A model generated the notes under the pieces. That model was not told where the DNA came from, did not search any database, and saw only the letters and a list, made by a program, of their open reading frames with translations. Made by a program: the position numbers and the translations under genes. DNA of 64,000 nt from Prevotella sp. DNF00663 (GTDB taxonomy: Bacteria > Bacteroidota > Bacteroidia > Bacteroidales > Bacteroidaceae), in the NCBI RefSeq assembly GCF_001553265.1, contig NZ_KQ960613.1:33341-97340 (forward strand). Direction: 5' to 3'. Of this stretch, positions 18,113 through 28,187 are shown piece by piece. Position 1 is the stretch's first letter; each line of letters opens with the position of its first letter.

Positions 18113-18562
18113 ATGCAATACCAAATAGAAACTGCCACAGGGCAAGATACAGAGACCATCGTACAATTCCAATTGGACATGGCACGCGAAAGTGAAGATA
18201 ATAAATTGGATTATGCCACCGTACGCGAGGGCGTAAAAGCTGCCATCGAGGATGATTCCAAGGCTACATATTTATTGGCCAAAGCCCCAGAGACAGGCGA
18301 CGTATTAGGCTGTCTAATGCTCACTACTGAGTGGTCTGACTGGTGTAACGCACCCTATTATTGGATTCAATCGGTATATGTACGCCCTACAGCACGTCGA
18401 AAGGGAGTCTTTAGGGAATTGTTCGAATTTGCAAAGATAGTCGCTCAGAGCGAAAATGCGGCTGCTCTACGCTTGTATGTCGACAAGAACAACAACGTTG
18501 CCCAGCGTGTGTATCAATCTTTGGGCATGCACGATAGCCATTATCTGATGTACGAGCTATAA
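18113..18562 (+). CDS. GNAT family N-acetyltransferase
   Basis: This is a 149-residue single-domain GNAT enzyme. The start (ATGQDTETIVQFQLDMARESE) and the acetyl-CoA-binding motif A (QSVYVRPTARRKGVFREL) are clear. RLYVDKNNNVAQRVYQSLGM is motif B, typical for small-molecule or peptide acetyltransferases. The acceptor is unknown. The gene stands alone behind a low-complexity tract and is convergent with rnhB. Confidence 0.85.
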   Translation: MQYQIETATGQDTETIVQFQLDMARESEDNKLDYATVREGVKAAIEDDSKATYLLAKAPETGDVLGCLMLTTEWSDWCNAPYYWIQSVYVRPTARRKGVFRELFEFAKIVAQSENAAALRLYVDKNNNVAQRVYQSLGMHDSHYLMYEL

Positions 18563-18710
18563 GATTCGTCAACTTTATAGCGGCGATTATACATCGTTTC
18601 CCGTTGTTGATTTACTAATAATGTACGCCTTTTCACGAGGGAGACGAAAGACTTTCCATCCTACAACTCAAGAACTTAAAAACTCAACTCGTCTACTTGT
18701 CAACTTAAAA

Positions 18711-18837
18711 CCATCTCCCTCTCCTTGGGGGAGAGTTGGGGTGGGGCTTCTGCAGCGCCTTCTCAGCATCGCTGCCTAGCCCTTTCAAGAATGCTGAAAA
18801 GCCCAAACAATAATGCTGTCTAGCCTCTGCAGTAACC
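18711..18837 (-). repeat. GC-rich dispersed repeat, copy in minus orientation
   Basis: Read on the minus strand, GGCAGCGATGCTGAGAAGGC, GCTGCAGAAGCCCCACCCC and a palindromic CTCTCCC...GGGAGAG end match the copy at 34222-34345. The element fills the gap between the convergent GNAT gene and rnhB. Confidence 0.6.
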
Positions 18838-19440
18838 TCAAAACTCCAAACTGAGTTCCTCATTTCCTAATAAATTATACGATTTTCGATGATAAGGAGT
18901 GATGCCATATTGCTTAATGGCCTCACGATGCTTGCGTGTGGGATAGCCCATATTGTGTTGCCAATCGTACATGGGATACTCCTTGGCAATGGATTCCATA
19001 TAATCATCGCGAAAGGTTTTGGCCAAAATACTGGCCGCAGCAATGGCTTGGAACTTACCATCGCCCTTGACTATCGTAGTATAAGGCACATCGTGATAGG
19101 GGCGGAAACGGTTTCCATCGACAATAATCGCTTCCGGTCGTACCTGTAACTGGTCGAGTGCACGGTGCATAGCCAAGAAACTTGCATTGAGAATATTAAT
19201 ATGGTCTATCTCTTCAGGGGTGACAATGCCCACGGCCCATGCCTCTGCGTCGCGTATAATCAGTTCGCGCAGCTGATTACGTTTGGCATGTGAGAGTTGC
19301 TTACTATCATTGAGCGCAGGATTATCATAATCAAGTGGCAGGATGACGGCGGCGGCATAAACGCTTCCGGCAAGGCATCCACGACCGGCTTCGTCGCACC
19401 CGGCTTCTATTAAATTGGTATAATAATGTGGGGAAAGCAT
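18838..19440 (-). CDS. rnhB: Ribonuclease HII
   Basis: This 200-residue enzyme cleaves RNA in RNA-DNA hybrids and removes single ribonucleotides from DNA. The family signature GCDEAGRGCLAGSVYAAAV (catalytic Asp16, Glu17) is intact. The other acidic residues lie in IIVDGNR and KTFRDDYM. The C-terminus MGYPTRKHREAIKQYGITPYHRKSYN is typical. It is monocistronic and bordered by repeats on both sides. Confidence 0.95.
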   Translation of the reverse strand: MLSPHYYTNLIEAGCDEAGRGCLAGSVYAAAVILPLDYDNPALNDSKQLSHAKRNQLRELIIRDAEAWAVGIVTPEEIDHINILNASFLAMHRALDQLQVRPEAIIVDGNRFRPYHDVPYTTIVKGDGKFQAIAAASILAKTFRDDYMESIAKEYPMYDWQHNMGYPTRKHREAIKQYGITPYHRKSYNLLGNEELSLEF

Positions 19441-19490
19441 AGAGGAGTGGAGAGTTAAGAGTGAGAAGTAAGGAGTTAGAAATATTGGAT
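19441..19490. repeat. Short-period AGTT/GAG tract
   Basis: The tract GGAGTGGAGAGTTAAGAGTG and similar words make a short degenerate tandem repeat, related to tracts at 23161-23200 and elsewhere. Confidence 0.45.
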
Positions 19491-19548
19491 ATTAACTTTA
19501 TTAAACCTTATTCGATATATAGTGAAATAACACTTCCACCAATTGTCC

Positions 19549-19556
19549 TAACTTTG
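19549..19556 (+). promoter_or_regulatory. -7 box ahead of the 87-residue protein gene
   Basis: TAACTTTG fits TAnnTTTG and lies 25 bases before the start at 19582. No convincing TTTG is found 19-21 bases upstream. Confidence 0.45.
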
Positions 19557-19581
19557 CACCTACTAAAGAAAGGAATGAAAG

Positions 19582-19845
19582 ATGGAAAAAAATATCACTC
19601 TGCCCGTACAAACAAACATGTGGAAGGACGTAACCGATAAGTTGCTTATGCCTATTGACTGGTTGCGTAACTATTATGGCAGCGTTCTGGGCAAGGAAAT
19701 CACGATAAGACAGACTGCACTGTTGCTAAATGTACAAGCAGCTTTTGCCATGAGTGCACTGCCGGTAGATGGTTCTTCGCTCATGAGACTGGCTTGCTGC
19801 GGATGGTTTATCTACGCATTGAAGTGCTGCAAAGATGAACTTTAG
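19582..19845 (+). CDS. Small uncharacterised protein
   Basis: This 87-residue protein has two helical segments. One is amphipathic around DKLLMPIDWLRNYYGSVLG. The C-terminal one is hydrophobic (LLLNVQAAFAMSALPVDGSSL, LACCGWFIYALKCCKDEL) with three cysteines near the end. I do not recognise a family, although small proteins of this size next to suf genes are seen in Prevotella. A -7 box and AAAGGAATGAAAG upstream of the ATG support it as a real gene. It converges on sufS and overlaps its 3' end by four bases. Confidence 0.65.
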   Translation: MEKNITLPVQTNMWKDVTDKLLMPIDWLRNYYGSVLGKEITIRQTALLLNVQAAFAMSALPVDGSSLMRLACCGWFIYALKCCKDEL

Positions 19846-21041
19846 AACATCTTTGCAACACGCTTGATACCATCGACAAACACATCTACCTCCTCCTTTG
19901 TATTGTAAAGGGCAAAGCTGGCACGCACCGTACCGAGAATACCAAGACGATTCATGAGCGGTTCGGCACAATGATGACCGGTACGAACAGCTATGCCGAG
20001 GCGATCGAGTAGGGTACCCATATCCATAGGATGAATGTTGCCGACAAGGAAACTGATGACGGCATCCTTATTGGTAGCCGTTCCGAAGATGCGCATACCG
20101 TCTATTTCCTGCATACGTCGGGTCGCATAGCGCGTAAGTTCCTGCTCATGTGCCCGGATATTATCCATTCCTATCTCGGTCATAAAGTTGATGGCTGTGG
20201 CCAAACCATGTGTTGCAATATAGTCCGGTGTACCGGCTTCAAACTTCAACGGTGGGCGCTCGAAAGTGGTTTCTTCAAACGATACGGTGGCAATCATCTC
20301 GCCACCACCCTGATAAGGAGGCATCTTCTCCAACCATTCTTCTTTGCCATAGAGCACACCGATGCCTGTAGGACCATACATTTTATGCCCGCTGAAGGCA
20401 AAGAAATCACAATCCAACTGTTGAACATCAACGGCAAAATGGGGGGCACTCTGCGCTCCATCTATCATTACCGGCACATCATGAGCGTGAGCAATGCGTA
20501 TCATCTCTTCTACGGGATTCACCGTGCCAAGCACATTACTTACATGTGCAACGCTCACTAGGCGTGTGTGAGCGTTGAAAAGCCCCTGATAGACCTCCAT
20601 ATCAAGTTCACCGGCATCGTTCATCGGGATGACACGCAACTTGATACCGTATCGACGAGCCTGCAACTGCCAAGGAACGATATTGGAATGGTGCTCCATC
20701 GTGGAGATAATCACTTCGTCGCCGGCCTTCATAAAGCCCTCACAGAACGACGAAGCAACAAGGTTTAAACTTTCCGTAGTACCACGCGTGAAAACGATTT
20801 CCGCGGTACTGCGGGCATTGATAAACTTGCGAACGGTCTCGCGAGCAGCCTCATGAAGCTCCGTAGCCTGCTGCGACATCCAGTGAACACCACGATGTAC
20901 ATTGGCATTCACGTTGAGATATTCCTCGCGCATGGCATCCAATACACACAAAGGTTTCTGTGTGGTGGCCGCATTATCTAGATAAACAAGTGGTTTACCA
21001 TAGACTTCGCGAGAGAGAATAGGAAATTGATTGCGATTCAT
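19842..21041 (-). CDS. sufS: Cysteine desulfurase SufS
   Basis: This 399-residue PLP enzyme takes sulfur from cysteine for Fe-S cluster assembly. Visible features are the N-terminal VYLDNAATTQKP, the PLP-lysine segment FFAFSGHKMYGPTGIGVLYG and the active-site cysteine in VRTGHHCAEPLM near residue 355, all typical for group II SufS. I chose ATG 21041, two bases after the sufD stop; an upstream TTG at 21053 would overlap sufD. No sufE or sufU partner is seen in the window. Confidence 0.95.
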   Translation of the reverse strand: MNRNQFPILSREVYGKPLVYLDNAATTQKPLCVLDAMREEYLNVNANVHRGVHWMSQQATELHEAARETVRKFINARSTAEIVFTRGTTESLNLVASSFCEGFMKAGDEVIISTMEHHSNIVPWQLQARRYGIKLRVIPMNDAGELDMEVYQGLFNAHTRLVSVAHVSNVLGTVNPVEEMIRIAHAHDVPVMIDGAQSAPHFAVDVQQLDCDFFAFSGHKMYGPTGIGVLYGKEEWLEKMPPYQGGGEMIATVSFEETTFERPPLKFEAGTPDYIATHGLATAINFMTEIGMDNIRAHEQELTRYATRRMQEIDGMRIFGTATNKDAVISFLVGNIHPMDMGTLLDRLGIAVRTGHHCAEPLMNRLGILGTVRASFALYNTKEEVDVFVDGIKRVAKMF

Positions 21042-21043
21042 AA

Positions 21044-22384
21044 TTACTTGCAACTACAGCCCTCACACTGTTTTAATTCACCCCTAAAGCGCATTTCGAC
21101 CAAATGACGGAGTCGGTCGCGAAGCGGTTCGAGTGAGATTTGGTCGATAACTTGTCCGATGAAAGCTATCTGAAGCAACATCTTAGCCTCTTTCATCCCG
21201 ATTCCACGCTGACACATATAGAAGAGTGCAGCATCGTTGAGCTGTCCTACGGTGCTGCCATGCGCACATTTTACGTCGTCGGCATAGATTTCCAACATCG
21301 GTTGGGTGTACATGCGAGCCTCACGAGTAGCGCATAAATTCTGGTTGGTCATTTGAGAAGAAGTCTTCTGAGCGCCCTCACGAACCAATACCAATCCGGC
21401 AAATGCGCCTACAGCATGGTCGTTGAGCACATACTTATACAGCTCATTACTTGTACAATGAGGTACCTGATGGTCAATTACCGTATTGTTATCAACGCGT
21501 TGTTCCTTGTCGGCTATCACGCAACCGTTGCAAAAACACTCCGCCCCTTCGCCTTTGAGAGTAAGGTCGAGACGGTTGCGCGTATACCCATTATGCAATG
21601 TAATAACATCGTGGTTGACTCGACTATTGGCTTGTTGCTCTATATATACGTTGCTGACGCGTGTATTTTTAAGATGAGTCTCTTCCAGACAATACATCTC
21701 CAAGCTTGCATTCTCGCCTACATAAGCCTCTATGACCTGTGTAGCAAGGAAGTTTCGGTCGTCGGCACTGTCGTCACAAAAGAGCAACCTAGCCTCGGCA
21801 CCTTCTTCCAAGACAACAAGTACACGGCGATTAACCATCAAATCGACATCCGAACGGAGGATGTTGACCACTTGAATGGTGCGGTCTACCTTCACATTTT
21901 TGGGAATATAAACCACCAATCCATCTTGTGCCAACATCGTATTCAAGGCCGTAATGGCATCTTGACCTGTCTTGGCCAGCTTGGCATAATACTTCTGTAT
22001 CAATTCAGGATGTTGTGTGGCAACGGCTTTCAAAGAATCTATCATGACACCATCGGGCAATTGTCGAGGGGGTAATGACTTTGTATAAAAACTGTCGTTG
22101 ACCACAAAATAGAGTTGCGTACTCAAGTTTGGAACACCACACTTGAATGCTTGATAGGGATTAACCGGTATATCCAGTCGGTTCAGATTGAGTCCGTAAT
22201 CGGGCTCAAACAACTTGCTGATATCCGTATATTTATATCTTTCAACCTTCGTAGACGGGAATCCTTGATGCTTAAAGTCTTCGAAAGCCTCATCGCGGAC
22301 GGTATTCATCACGTCGGCGGAGTGCTCGAAGATAGTCTGGCGTTCCTGTGTGTAAAGGTCTATATATTGCTTTTCTGCCTGCAT
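21044..22384 (-). CDS. sufD: Fe-S cluster assembly protein SufD
   Basis: This 446-residue scaffold subunit has the SufBD-type right-handed beta-helix core and the conserved C-terminal segment CAHGSTVGQLNDAALFYMCQRGI. That segment includes the His of the SufB-SufD interface cluster site. SufD pairs with SufB and SufC. It is placed between sufC (18-base gap) and sufS (2-base gap) in one operon. The C-terminal tail CEGCSCK is unusually cysteine-rich, which I have not seen as a family-wide feature. Confidence 0.93.
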   Translation of the reverse strand: MQAEKQYIDLYTQERQTIFEHSADVMNTVRDEAFEDFKHQGFPSTKVERYKYTDISKLFEPDYGLNLNRLDIPVNPYQAFKCGVPNLSTQLYFVVNDSFYTKSLPPRQLPDGVMIDSLKAVATQHPELIQKYYAKLAKTGQDAITALNTMLAQDGLVVYIPKNVKVDRTIQVVNILRSDVDLMVNRRVLVVLEEGAEARLLFCDDSADDRNFLATQVIEAYVGENASLEMYCLEETHLKNTRVSNVYIEQQANSRVNHDVITLHNGYTRNRLDLTLKGEGAECFCNGCVIADKEQRVDNNTVIDHQVPHCTSNELYKYVLNDHAVGAFAGLVLVREGAQKTSSQMTNQNLCATREARMYTQPMLEIYADDVKCAHGSTVGQLNDAALFYMCQRGIGMKEAKMLLQIAFIGQVIDQISLEPLRDRLRHLVEMRFRGELKQCEGCSCK

Positions 22385-22402
22385 AATATATCTCCTTTGC
22401 GT

Positions 22403-23152
22403 TTATTCCACCTCGGCCTTAATCCAATCGTACCCCTTGGCTTCTATTTCCTTAGCCAGTTCGGGACCAGCGGTCTTCACGATACGACCATTCCAAAGTA
22501 CGTGGATGACATCAGGACGAATAATGTCGAGCAGTCGGTCGTAGTGGGTGATAACGATGGTACTGGTCTCCGGTGTCTTCAACTTATTCACACCTTCGGC
22601 CACAATACGCAAGGCATCAACATCAAGACCGGAATCAGTTTCATCAAGGATAGAGAGTTTCGGTTCCAACATGGCCATTTGGAAAATCTCATTACGCTTC
22701 TTCTCACCACCCGAAAAACCTTCATTCACACTGCGATGAGCCAATTTGGAGTCTAATTCCACGATAGCTCGCTTCTCACGCATGAGCTTCATGAACTCAG
22801 AAACGTTCATAGGTTCGAAACCTTGGTACTCACGTTTGGCATTGATAGCTGCACGCATGAAGTTGGTCATCGACACACCGGGAATCTCAACGGGATATTG
22901 GAACGACAGAAAAAGTCCCTCGCGAGCACGGTCTTCGGGTGTCATAGCCAATAAATCTTTATTGTTGAAGAGGGCCACACCGTCGGTTACCTCGTACAAA
23001 GGGTTACCGGTAAGCACAGCGCTCAACGTAGATTTACCCGAACCATTAGGTCCCATAATGGCATGAACCTCACCGTCGTTCACCGTCAGGTTGATACCTT
23101 TCAATATTTCTTTGCCAGCAATCGTGGCATGTAAGTTCTTTACTTGTAACAT
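22403..23152 (-). CDS. sufC: Fe-S cluster assembly ATPase SufC
   Basis: This 249-residue ABC-type ATPase powers the SufBCD scaffold. It has Walker A GPNGSGKST, Q-loop FLSFQYPVEIPG, ABC signature FSGGEKKRNEI, Walker B LSILDETDSGLDVDAL and the switch His in VITHYDRLL. The LDETDSGLD variant is the SufC hallmark. It is 18 bases upstream of sufD. The distance to sufB is 532 bases, because a degenerate four-helix-bundle gene and low-complexity DNA lie between them. Confidence 0.95.
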   Translation of the reverse strand: MLQVKNLHATIAGKEILKGINLTVNDGEVHAIMGPNGSGKSTLSAVLTGNPLYEVTDGVALFNNKDLLAMTPEDRAREGLFLSFQYPVEIPGVSMTNFMRAAINAKREYQGFEPMNVSEFMKLMREKRAIVELDSKLAHRSVNEGFSGGEKKRNEIFQMAMLEPKLSILDETDSGLDVDALRIVAEGVNKLKTPETSTIVITHYDRLLDIIRPDVIHVLWNGRIVKTAGPELAKEIEAKGYDWIKAEVE

Positions 23153-23160
23153 AAAACCTC

Positions 23161-23200
23161 CAAGTTAGGAGTGAGAAGTTAGGAGTGAGGAGTTAGGAAG
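23161..23200. repeat. Short-period AGTTAGGAGTGAG tract
   Basis: Three imperfect tandem words based on AGTTAGGAGTGAG lie immediately upstream of sufC. A sister tract with reversed words (CTCACTACTCACTCATAACG) lies at 23655-23680, so the two tracts flank the inserted four-helix-bundle remnant. Confidence 0.5.
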
Positions 23201-23241
23201 CACCATAGACTCCGCTCAAAACATTCCCTACCCATATTATT

Positions 23242-23610
23242 TTATATTTTATTTAATGATTCTTTCGTTGTCTTTGTTATAGATATGAGCAACTTTCTCA
23301 ATTCAGAACACTCTTTCATCAGAATTTCATATTGTGAGTTAGTAATATAATTTGTTTTTAAAAGCAAGTCCAACCAGTAGAGAGTTTCGTTACACTCTTT
23401 GAGTGATATGGTACATTTCAATAAAAAGTCTTTCCTGCTCATGCCATATTGAGCCTCCGAGAGATTAGCACCAATACTCGTTCCACTACGAGCTATTTGT
23501 TTAGAGATAACGTATTCTCCTTGCTCTCATTTCAGATATTGAGTCAATTTTATAACTCTCACAGCAAAGCCAAGCACTTTATCATACATAAACTGTCCAA
23601 AATTCTCCAT
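23242..23610 (-). pseudogene. Four-helix-bundle (S23/IVS-type) protein gene with in-frame TGA
   Basis: From ATG 23610 the frame reads MENFGQFMYDKVLGFAVRVI, KLTQYLK, then TGA at 23529-23527 (codon 28). It continues in the same frame as EQGEYVISKQIARSGTSIGA, NLSEAQYGMSRKDF and on to a natural stop at 23242, 122 codons in all. The joined product is a full-length four helix bundle protein of the 23S rRNA-intervening-sequence family, so one nonsense change has split it. An ATG at 23442 could give a 66-residue C-terminal piece. It lies inside the suf operon between sufB and sufC. Reassignment of TGA is unlikely because TGA ends other genes here. Confidence 0.8.
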
Positions 23611-23684
23611 GGAACATAGTATATTTTTCTTTTGAACTAGTTGCTTTAAAACTTCTCACTACTCACTCATAACGCCTCACTATA

Positions 23685-25142
23685 TTACCCAACAGTTCCT
23701 TCAAGGGACACGGAAAGTAGCTTCTGTGCTTCTACCGCGAACTCCATGGGGAGCTTGTTAAGCACTTCCTTTGCATAACCGTTCACGATAAGCCCCACAG
23801 CCTGCTCTGTAGGGATACCTCGTTGGTTACAGTAGAACAGTTGGTCTTCGCTGATTTTCGAGGTAGTAGCCTCATGTTCTACAATAGCCGAATCGTTATG
23901 AATATCCATGTAAGGGAACGTGTGGGCTCCACATTGGCTGCCAAGAAGCAGACTATCGCACGAACTATAGTTGCGAGCGTTGTCGGCATTAGGTGTGGCG
24001 CGCACCAATCCACGATAAGAATTCTGGCTATGACCAGCCGAAATTCCTTTCGAGATAATGGTACTCTTGGTATTCTTTCCCATGTGTATCATCTTGGTTC
24101 CGGTGTCTGCCTCCTGATAATTATTGGTTACAGCCACACTATAGAACTCTGCCACAGAGTTATCCCCACGTAAAATACAAGATGGATATTTCCATGTGAT
24201 GGCGCTACCGGTCTCTACCTGCGTCCACGAAAGTTTTGAGTTCACACCACGAAGATCTCCACGTTTGGTTACAAGATTAAGTACTCCACCCTTTCCATTC
24301 TCATCACCGGGATACCAGTTCTGCACCGTTGAGTATTTCACTTCGGCATTGTCCAACACAATAATTTCTACAATGGCAGCATGCAACTGGTTTTCATCGC
24401 GCATCGGAGCGGTACATCCTTCGAGATAGCTTACATAAGAGTCATCTTCGGCAATAATCAATGTACGTTCAAACTGTCCGGTATTGCGTGCATTGATACG
24501 GAAATAGCTACTCAATTCCATTGGACACCGCACCCCTTTCGGGATGAATACGAATGATCCATCGCTGAAAACAGCACTATTTAAAGCCGCGAAGAAATTG
24601 TCGCGATAGGGAACTACACTTCCCAAATACTGCTTTACCAAGTCGGGATGATTCTTCACTGCGTCTCCGATAGAGCAAAAGATGATACCTTTCTCGGCTA
24701 GTTTCTCCTTGAATGTAGTCTTTACCGACACAGAATCCATGATTGCATCCACGGCCGTACCGCTCAATGCCAATCGCTCTTCGAGTGGAATACCCAGCTT
24801 ATCGAATGTCTTTGCCATCTCCGGATCAATCTCCGTATTCTTTGGCTTCTTCGCCAAAGGGTCGGCATAGTAAGATATTGCTTGATAATCAATGGGTGGA
24901 ATATGAACATGAGCCCATGAAGGTTGCTTCATTGTTTCCCAAAAACGAAAGGCTTTCAAGCGAAAATCGAGCAACCATTCGGGCTCTCCCTTCTTTTGGG
25001 AAATCAGTCTCACGACGTCTTCGTTAAGACCTATGTCTATAATATCGGTATGAACGTCTGTTGTAAAGCCGAACTCATATTTCTGTTCGGCCACTTTCTT
25101 GACGTAGGCGTTCTTTTCCTGTTCGTTTACTTGATTCTCCAT
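23685..25142 (-). CDS. sufB: Fe-S cluster assembly protein SufB
   Basis: This 485-residue main scaffold subunit has the SufB N-terminal helical part ([20 protein letters not shown]), the [17 protein letters not shown] block and the C-terminal [20 protein letters not shown] with the cluster-associated cysteine. [27 protein letters not shown] closes the domain. It accepts sulfur from SufS and builds the cluster with SufC and SufD. It is the first suf gene, preceded by a hairpin that ends the infB transcript or attenuates suf. Confidence 0.95.
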   Translation of the reverse strand: MENQVNEQEKNAYVKKVAEQKYEFGFTTDVHTDIIDIGLNEDVVRLISQKKGEPEWLLDFRLKAFRFWETMKQPSWAHVHIPPIDYQAISYYADPLAKKPKNTEIDPEMAKTFDKLGIPLEERLALSGTAVDAIMDSVSVKTTFKEKLAEKGIIFCSIGDAVKNHPDLVKQYLGSVVPYRDNFFAALNSAVFSDGSFVFIPKGVRCPMELSSYFRINARNTGQFERTLIIAEDDSYVSYLEGCTAPMRDENQLHAAIVEIIVLDNAEVKYSTVQNWYPGDENGKGGVLNLVTKRGDLRGVNSKLSWTQVETGSAITWKYPSCILRGDNSVAEFYSVAVTNNYQEADTGTKMIHMGKNTKSTIISKGISAGHSQNSYRGLVRATPNADNARNYSSCDSLLLGSQCGAHTFPYMDIHNDSAIVEHEATTSKISEDQLFYCNQRGIPTEQAVGLIVNGYAKEVLNKLPMEFAVEAQKLLSVSLEGTVG

Positions 25143-25151
25143 ACATTATAA

Positions 25152-25186
25152 ATATATAAAAGGACGTATCTCCTGTGCACGTCCTT
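25152..25186 (-). terminator. Terminator-like hairpin between infB and sufB
   Basis: Arms AAGGACGT (25160-25167) and ACGTCCTT (25179-25186) are followed on the minus strand by TTTATATATTT. It lies 17 bases ahead of the sufB start, so it either ends infB transcription or acts as an attenuator in the suf leader. Two smaller stems (25212-25225 GGGG/CCCC and 25250-25264 GCCAC/GTGGC) precede it. Confidence 0.55.
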
Positions 25187-25283
25187 CCCCTATAGTGTGA
25201 GGGACATACACGGGGAATACGCCCCTTTGTTATATGCGGCAAAAGTGATGCCACACACGGTGGCAATCACATTTGTTACTATA

Positions 25284-28160
25284 CTAAAGTTTTTGTTCTA
25301 CTTCAATCTGAGTGAATGTCTCAATAACATCACCTTCTTGAATATCGTTGAAGTTCACCAAAGAGATACCACATTCCATGCCCATAGGTACTTCCTTCAC
25401 ATCGTCTTTGTAACGTTTCAGGGCATTGATGTCGGCCGTACGGATGACAATACCATCGCGAACCAATCGTGCTTTGTCTTTAGCGTGTACCTTACCCTCG
25501 GTAACAAGACCTCCGGCAATGGTTCCAACCTTCGATATCTTGAATACCTGACGTACTTCTACCTGACCGGTAACGATTTCCTTGACTACCTTGTCGAGCA
25601 TACCGACCATGGCATCCTTCACATCATCAATAGCATCATAGATGACTGAGTAGGTATTGATTTCCACACCGTCGTTGTCGGCCAATTTCTTGGCTGCTAC
25701 AGAAGGACGAACTTGGAATCCGACGATGATTGCATCACTGGCATCAGCCAACGTTACGTCGTTCTCGGAAATCTGTCCTACAGCCTTGTGGACAACGTTC
25801 ACTTTCACCTTCTCGGTACTCAACTTCAAGAAAGAGTCGCTCAATGCCTCAATAGAACCATCGGTATCACCCTTCACAATGATGTTCAATTCGTGGAATT
25901 CACCACGTGCTATACGGTGAGAAATATCTCCCAAGGTGAGACGCTTCTGCGTTCTCAAACCCTGTTCACGCTGCAATTGCTCACGCTTATTGGCTATATC
26001 GCGTACCTCTTGTTCTGTTTCCAACACGTGGAAAGCATCACCAGCGGTCGGCGCACCGTTCAAACCAAGGATGATAGCAGGCTCTGCGGGGCGTGCTTCT
26101 TCGATACGTTGGTTACGCTCATTGAACATGGCTTTGATACGTCCCCAGCTTGTTCCGGCCAAGATATTGTCGCCTATGCGCAACGTACCATTGCTAACAA
26201 GCACTGTAGATACGTAACCGCGGCCTTTATCAAGCGAAGATTCAATGATAGAACCGGTAGCACGGCGATGAGGATTGGCCTTCAAATCAAGCATATCTGC
26301 CTCTAAGAGCACCTTCTCCAAGAGTTCATCAACACCGACTCCCTTCTTGGCACTAATCTCTTGACATTGATATTTACCACCCCATTCTTCAACAAGCAGG
26401 TTCATATTAGCCAAGTCTTCACGTATCTTATCCGGATTTGCTCCCGGTTTATCTATCTTGTTGATAGCGAATACCATTGGAACACCAGCAGCTTGAGCAT
26501 GTGCGATAGCCTCTTTTGTAGTAGGCATCACAGAGTCGTCGGCCGCAATGATGATAATAGCAATATCGGTTACCTGAGCACCACGGGCACGCATGGCGGT
26601 GAAGGCTTCGTGTCCCGGCGTATCGAGGAACGTCACCTTACGACCACTCTCCAGCTGAACACTGTATGCACCGATGTGCTGTGTGATACCACCGGCCTCA
26701 CCCGCAATAACATTCGTATTACGGATGTGGTCGAGCAATGAGGTCTTACCGTGGTCTACGTGCCCCATGACGGTTACAATCGGGGCACGTGGCTCCAAGT
26801 CGTTCTCATCATCAATCTCCTCACTTACGGCTTCTTGCACCTCAGCGCTTACGTATTCTGTCTTATAACCAAACTCCTCTGCCACCATATTGATGGTCTC
26901 TGCATCGAGTCGTTGGTTGATAGAAACCATGATACCTACCCCCATAAGCGTACCAATGATTTGGTTCACGCCGACATCCATCATCGTAGCCAACTCGCTA
27001 ACGGTCACGAATTCTGTCAGTTTCAGTATCTTGCTTTCTTTCTTTTCTGCATTAGCCTCTCTTGCCAACTTCTCCTGAACAGCATCACGCTTCTCCTTAC
27101 GGTACTTAGCGCCTTTCTTATTCTGATTCTGTTTGTTGGTCAATCGAGCCAAAGTCTCCTTTACCTGACGTGCAACATCTTCTTCGTTTACTTCTAGCGG
27201 CTTCTGATTGCGCTTGTTGTTACGATTCTTTTTGTTGCCACCGTTGCCGGAATTATTATTGTTATTGTTGCGGTTGTTATTGTTTCCACCACGATTTCCA
27301 CCTTGCTGATTAACGGCCGCGTTGATGTCTACGCGCTCTTTATTGATGCGTACACGCTTCTTGCGCTCACCGTTTCCGGCATGTCCATTCTTCTCCTCGC
27401 GCTCTTTACGCTTCTCGTCTTTCGTCTTCTTCTTCGGACGAGTACTCTGATTGATGGTTGAGAGGTCTATCTTACCAAGCACATTCACCTTTGGAGTGTT
27501 GAGCATACTGTTCTCACTCTTTGTGGTAAAAATACCATTTTCGTCGATAGTTCCACCCTGTGTCTTGATTGTTTCGGGCTTTTCTTCCGTAACAGGAGCT
27601 GTTGTCTCAGCAACAACATCTTTCTTTGGTTCTACAGGACCTGAAGTTTCTACCTTCTTTTCAGCCGGTTTCTCTACCTTCTCATCCTTTACTATCGGCT
27701 TCACCTCCACCTTAACCGATTCCGATTTTGGAGCCTCAACAGGCTTCTCCGATGTCGAGCTGACGGCAGCAGCTTTCACCTCTGGATTTTTTTTCACTTC
27801 AGGAGCAACAGACTCCTTCTGTACAGGCTTCTTCTTACCAATGCTATCAAGGTCTATCTTACCCACCTGCTTGAATTGCTGCTGGCGGTTGGTCGACTCC
27901 AATAAGCTTTCGGCACGATGATCCTGCACTTCAGGGCGCTTCTTGGTCTTAGGTTTTTTCTGTAAGAGTTTCTCTGCCTGATTACGTACTTCCGCATCTT
28001 GCTTGAAGCCTTCTACGAGCGCTTGATACTGCTCTTCGGTCAACTTAAAGCTAGGTTCGGCTTTTACTTCTCCCAGTTCAGTTCTCTTTTCTAGGAATTC
28101 AACTGCCGTTTGAAGTCCTATGTTTAATTCGCGTAACGCTTTATTTAATCTGATACTCAT
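25284..28160 (-). CDS. infB: Translation initiation factor IF-2
   Basis: This 958-residue GTPase brings initiator tRNA to the 30S subunit. It has a small N-terminal helical domain and a long Lys/Glu/Pro-rich linker (about 80-330), then the G domain with [17 protein letters not shown] and NKID, and the C-terminal IF2 domains. The linker has a strikingly Asn/Gly-rich stretch of about 35 residues (roughly 288-322) encoded by AAC/AAT-type codons. It follows nusA by 27 bases in the rimP-nusA-infB operon. Confidence 0.97.
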   Translation of the reverse strand: MSIRLNKALRELNIGLQTAVEFLEKRTELGEVKAEPSFKLTEEQYQALVEGFKQDAEVRNQAEKLLQKKPKTKKRPEVQDHRAESLLESTNRQQQFKQVGKIDLDSIGKKKPVQKESVAPEVKKNPEVKAAAVSSTSEKPVEAPKSESVKVEVKPIVKDEKVEKPAEKKVETSGPVEPKKDVVAETTAPVTEEKPETIKTQGGTIDENGIFTTKSENSMLNTPKVNVLGKIDLSTINQSTRPKKKTKDEKRKEREEKNGHAGNGERKKRVRINKERVDINAAVNQQGGNRGGNNNNRNNNNNNSGNGGNKKNRNNKRNQKPLEVNEEDVARQVKETLARLTNKQNQNKKGAKYRKEKRDAVQEKLAREANAEKKESKILKLTEFVTVSELATMMDVGVNQIIGTLMGVGIMVSINQRLDAETINMVAEEFGYKTEYVSAEVQEAVSEEIDDENDLEPRAPIVTVMGHVDHGKTSLLDHIRNTNVIAGEAGGITQHIGAYSVQLESGRKVTFLDTPGHEAFTAMRARGAQVTDIAIIIIAADDSVMPTTKEAIAHAQAAGVPMVFAINKIDKPGANPDKIREDLANMNLLVEEWGGKYQCQEISAKKGVGVDELLEKVLLEADMLDLKANPHRRATGSIIESSLDKGRGYVSTVLVSNGTLRIGDNILAGTSWGRIKAMFNERNQRIEEARPAEPAIILGLNGAPTAGDAFHVLETEQEVRDIANKREQLQREQGLRTQKRLTLGDISHRIARGEFHELNIIVKGDTDGSIEALSDSFLKLSTEKVKVNVVHKAVGQISENDVTLADASDAIIVGFQVRPSVAAKKLADNDGVEINTYSVIYDAIDDVKDAMVGMLDKVVKEIVTGQVEVRQVFKISKVGTIAGGLVTEGKVHAKDKARLVRDGIVIRTADINALKRYKDDVKEVPMGMECGISLVNFNDIQEGDVIETFTQIEVEQKL

Positions 28161-28187
28161 TCTGTGTTTTTTAATCTTTTTATCTGT

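Noticed and set aside
23527..23529. In-frame TGA as selenocysteine or recoded stop
   Set aside because: The position is not a conserved Cys/Sec in the family, no SECIS-like stem was evident, and TGA is used as a normal stop elsewhere in the window.
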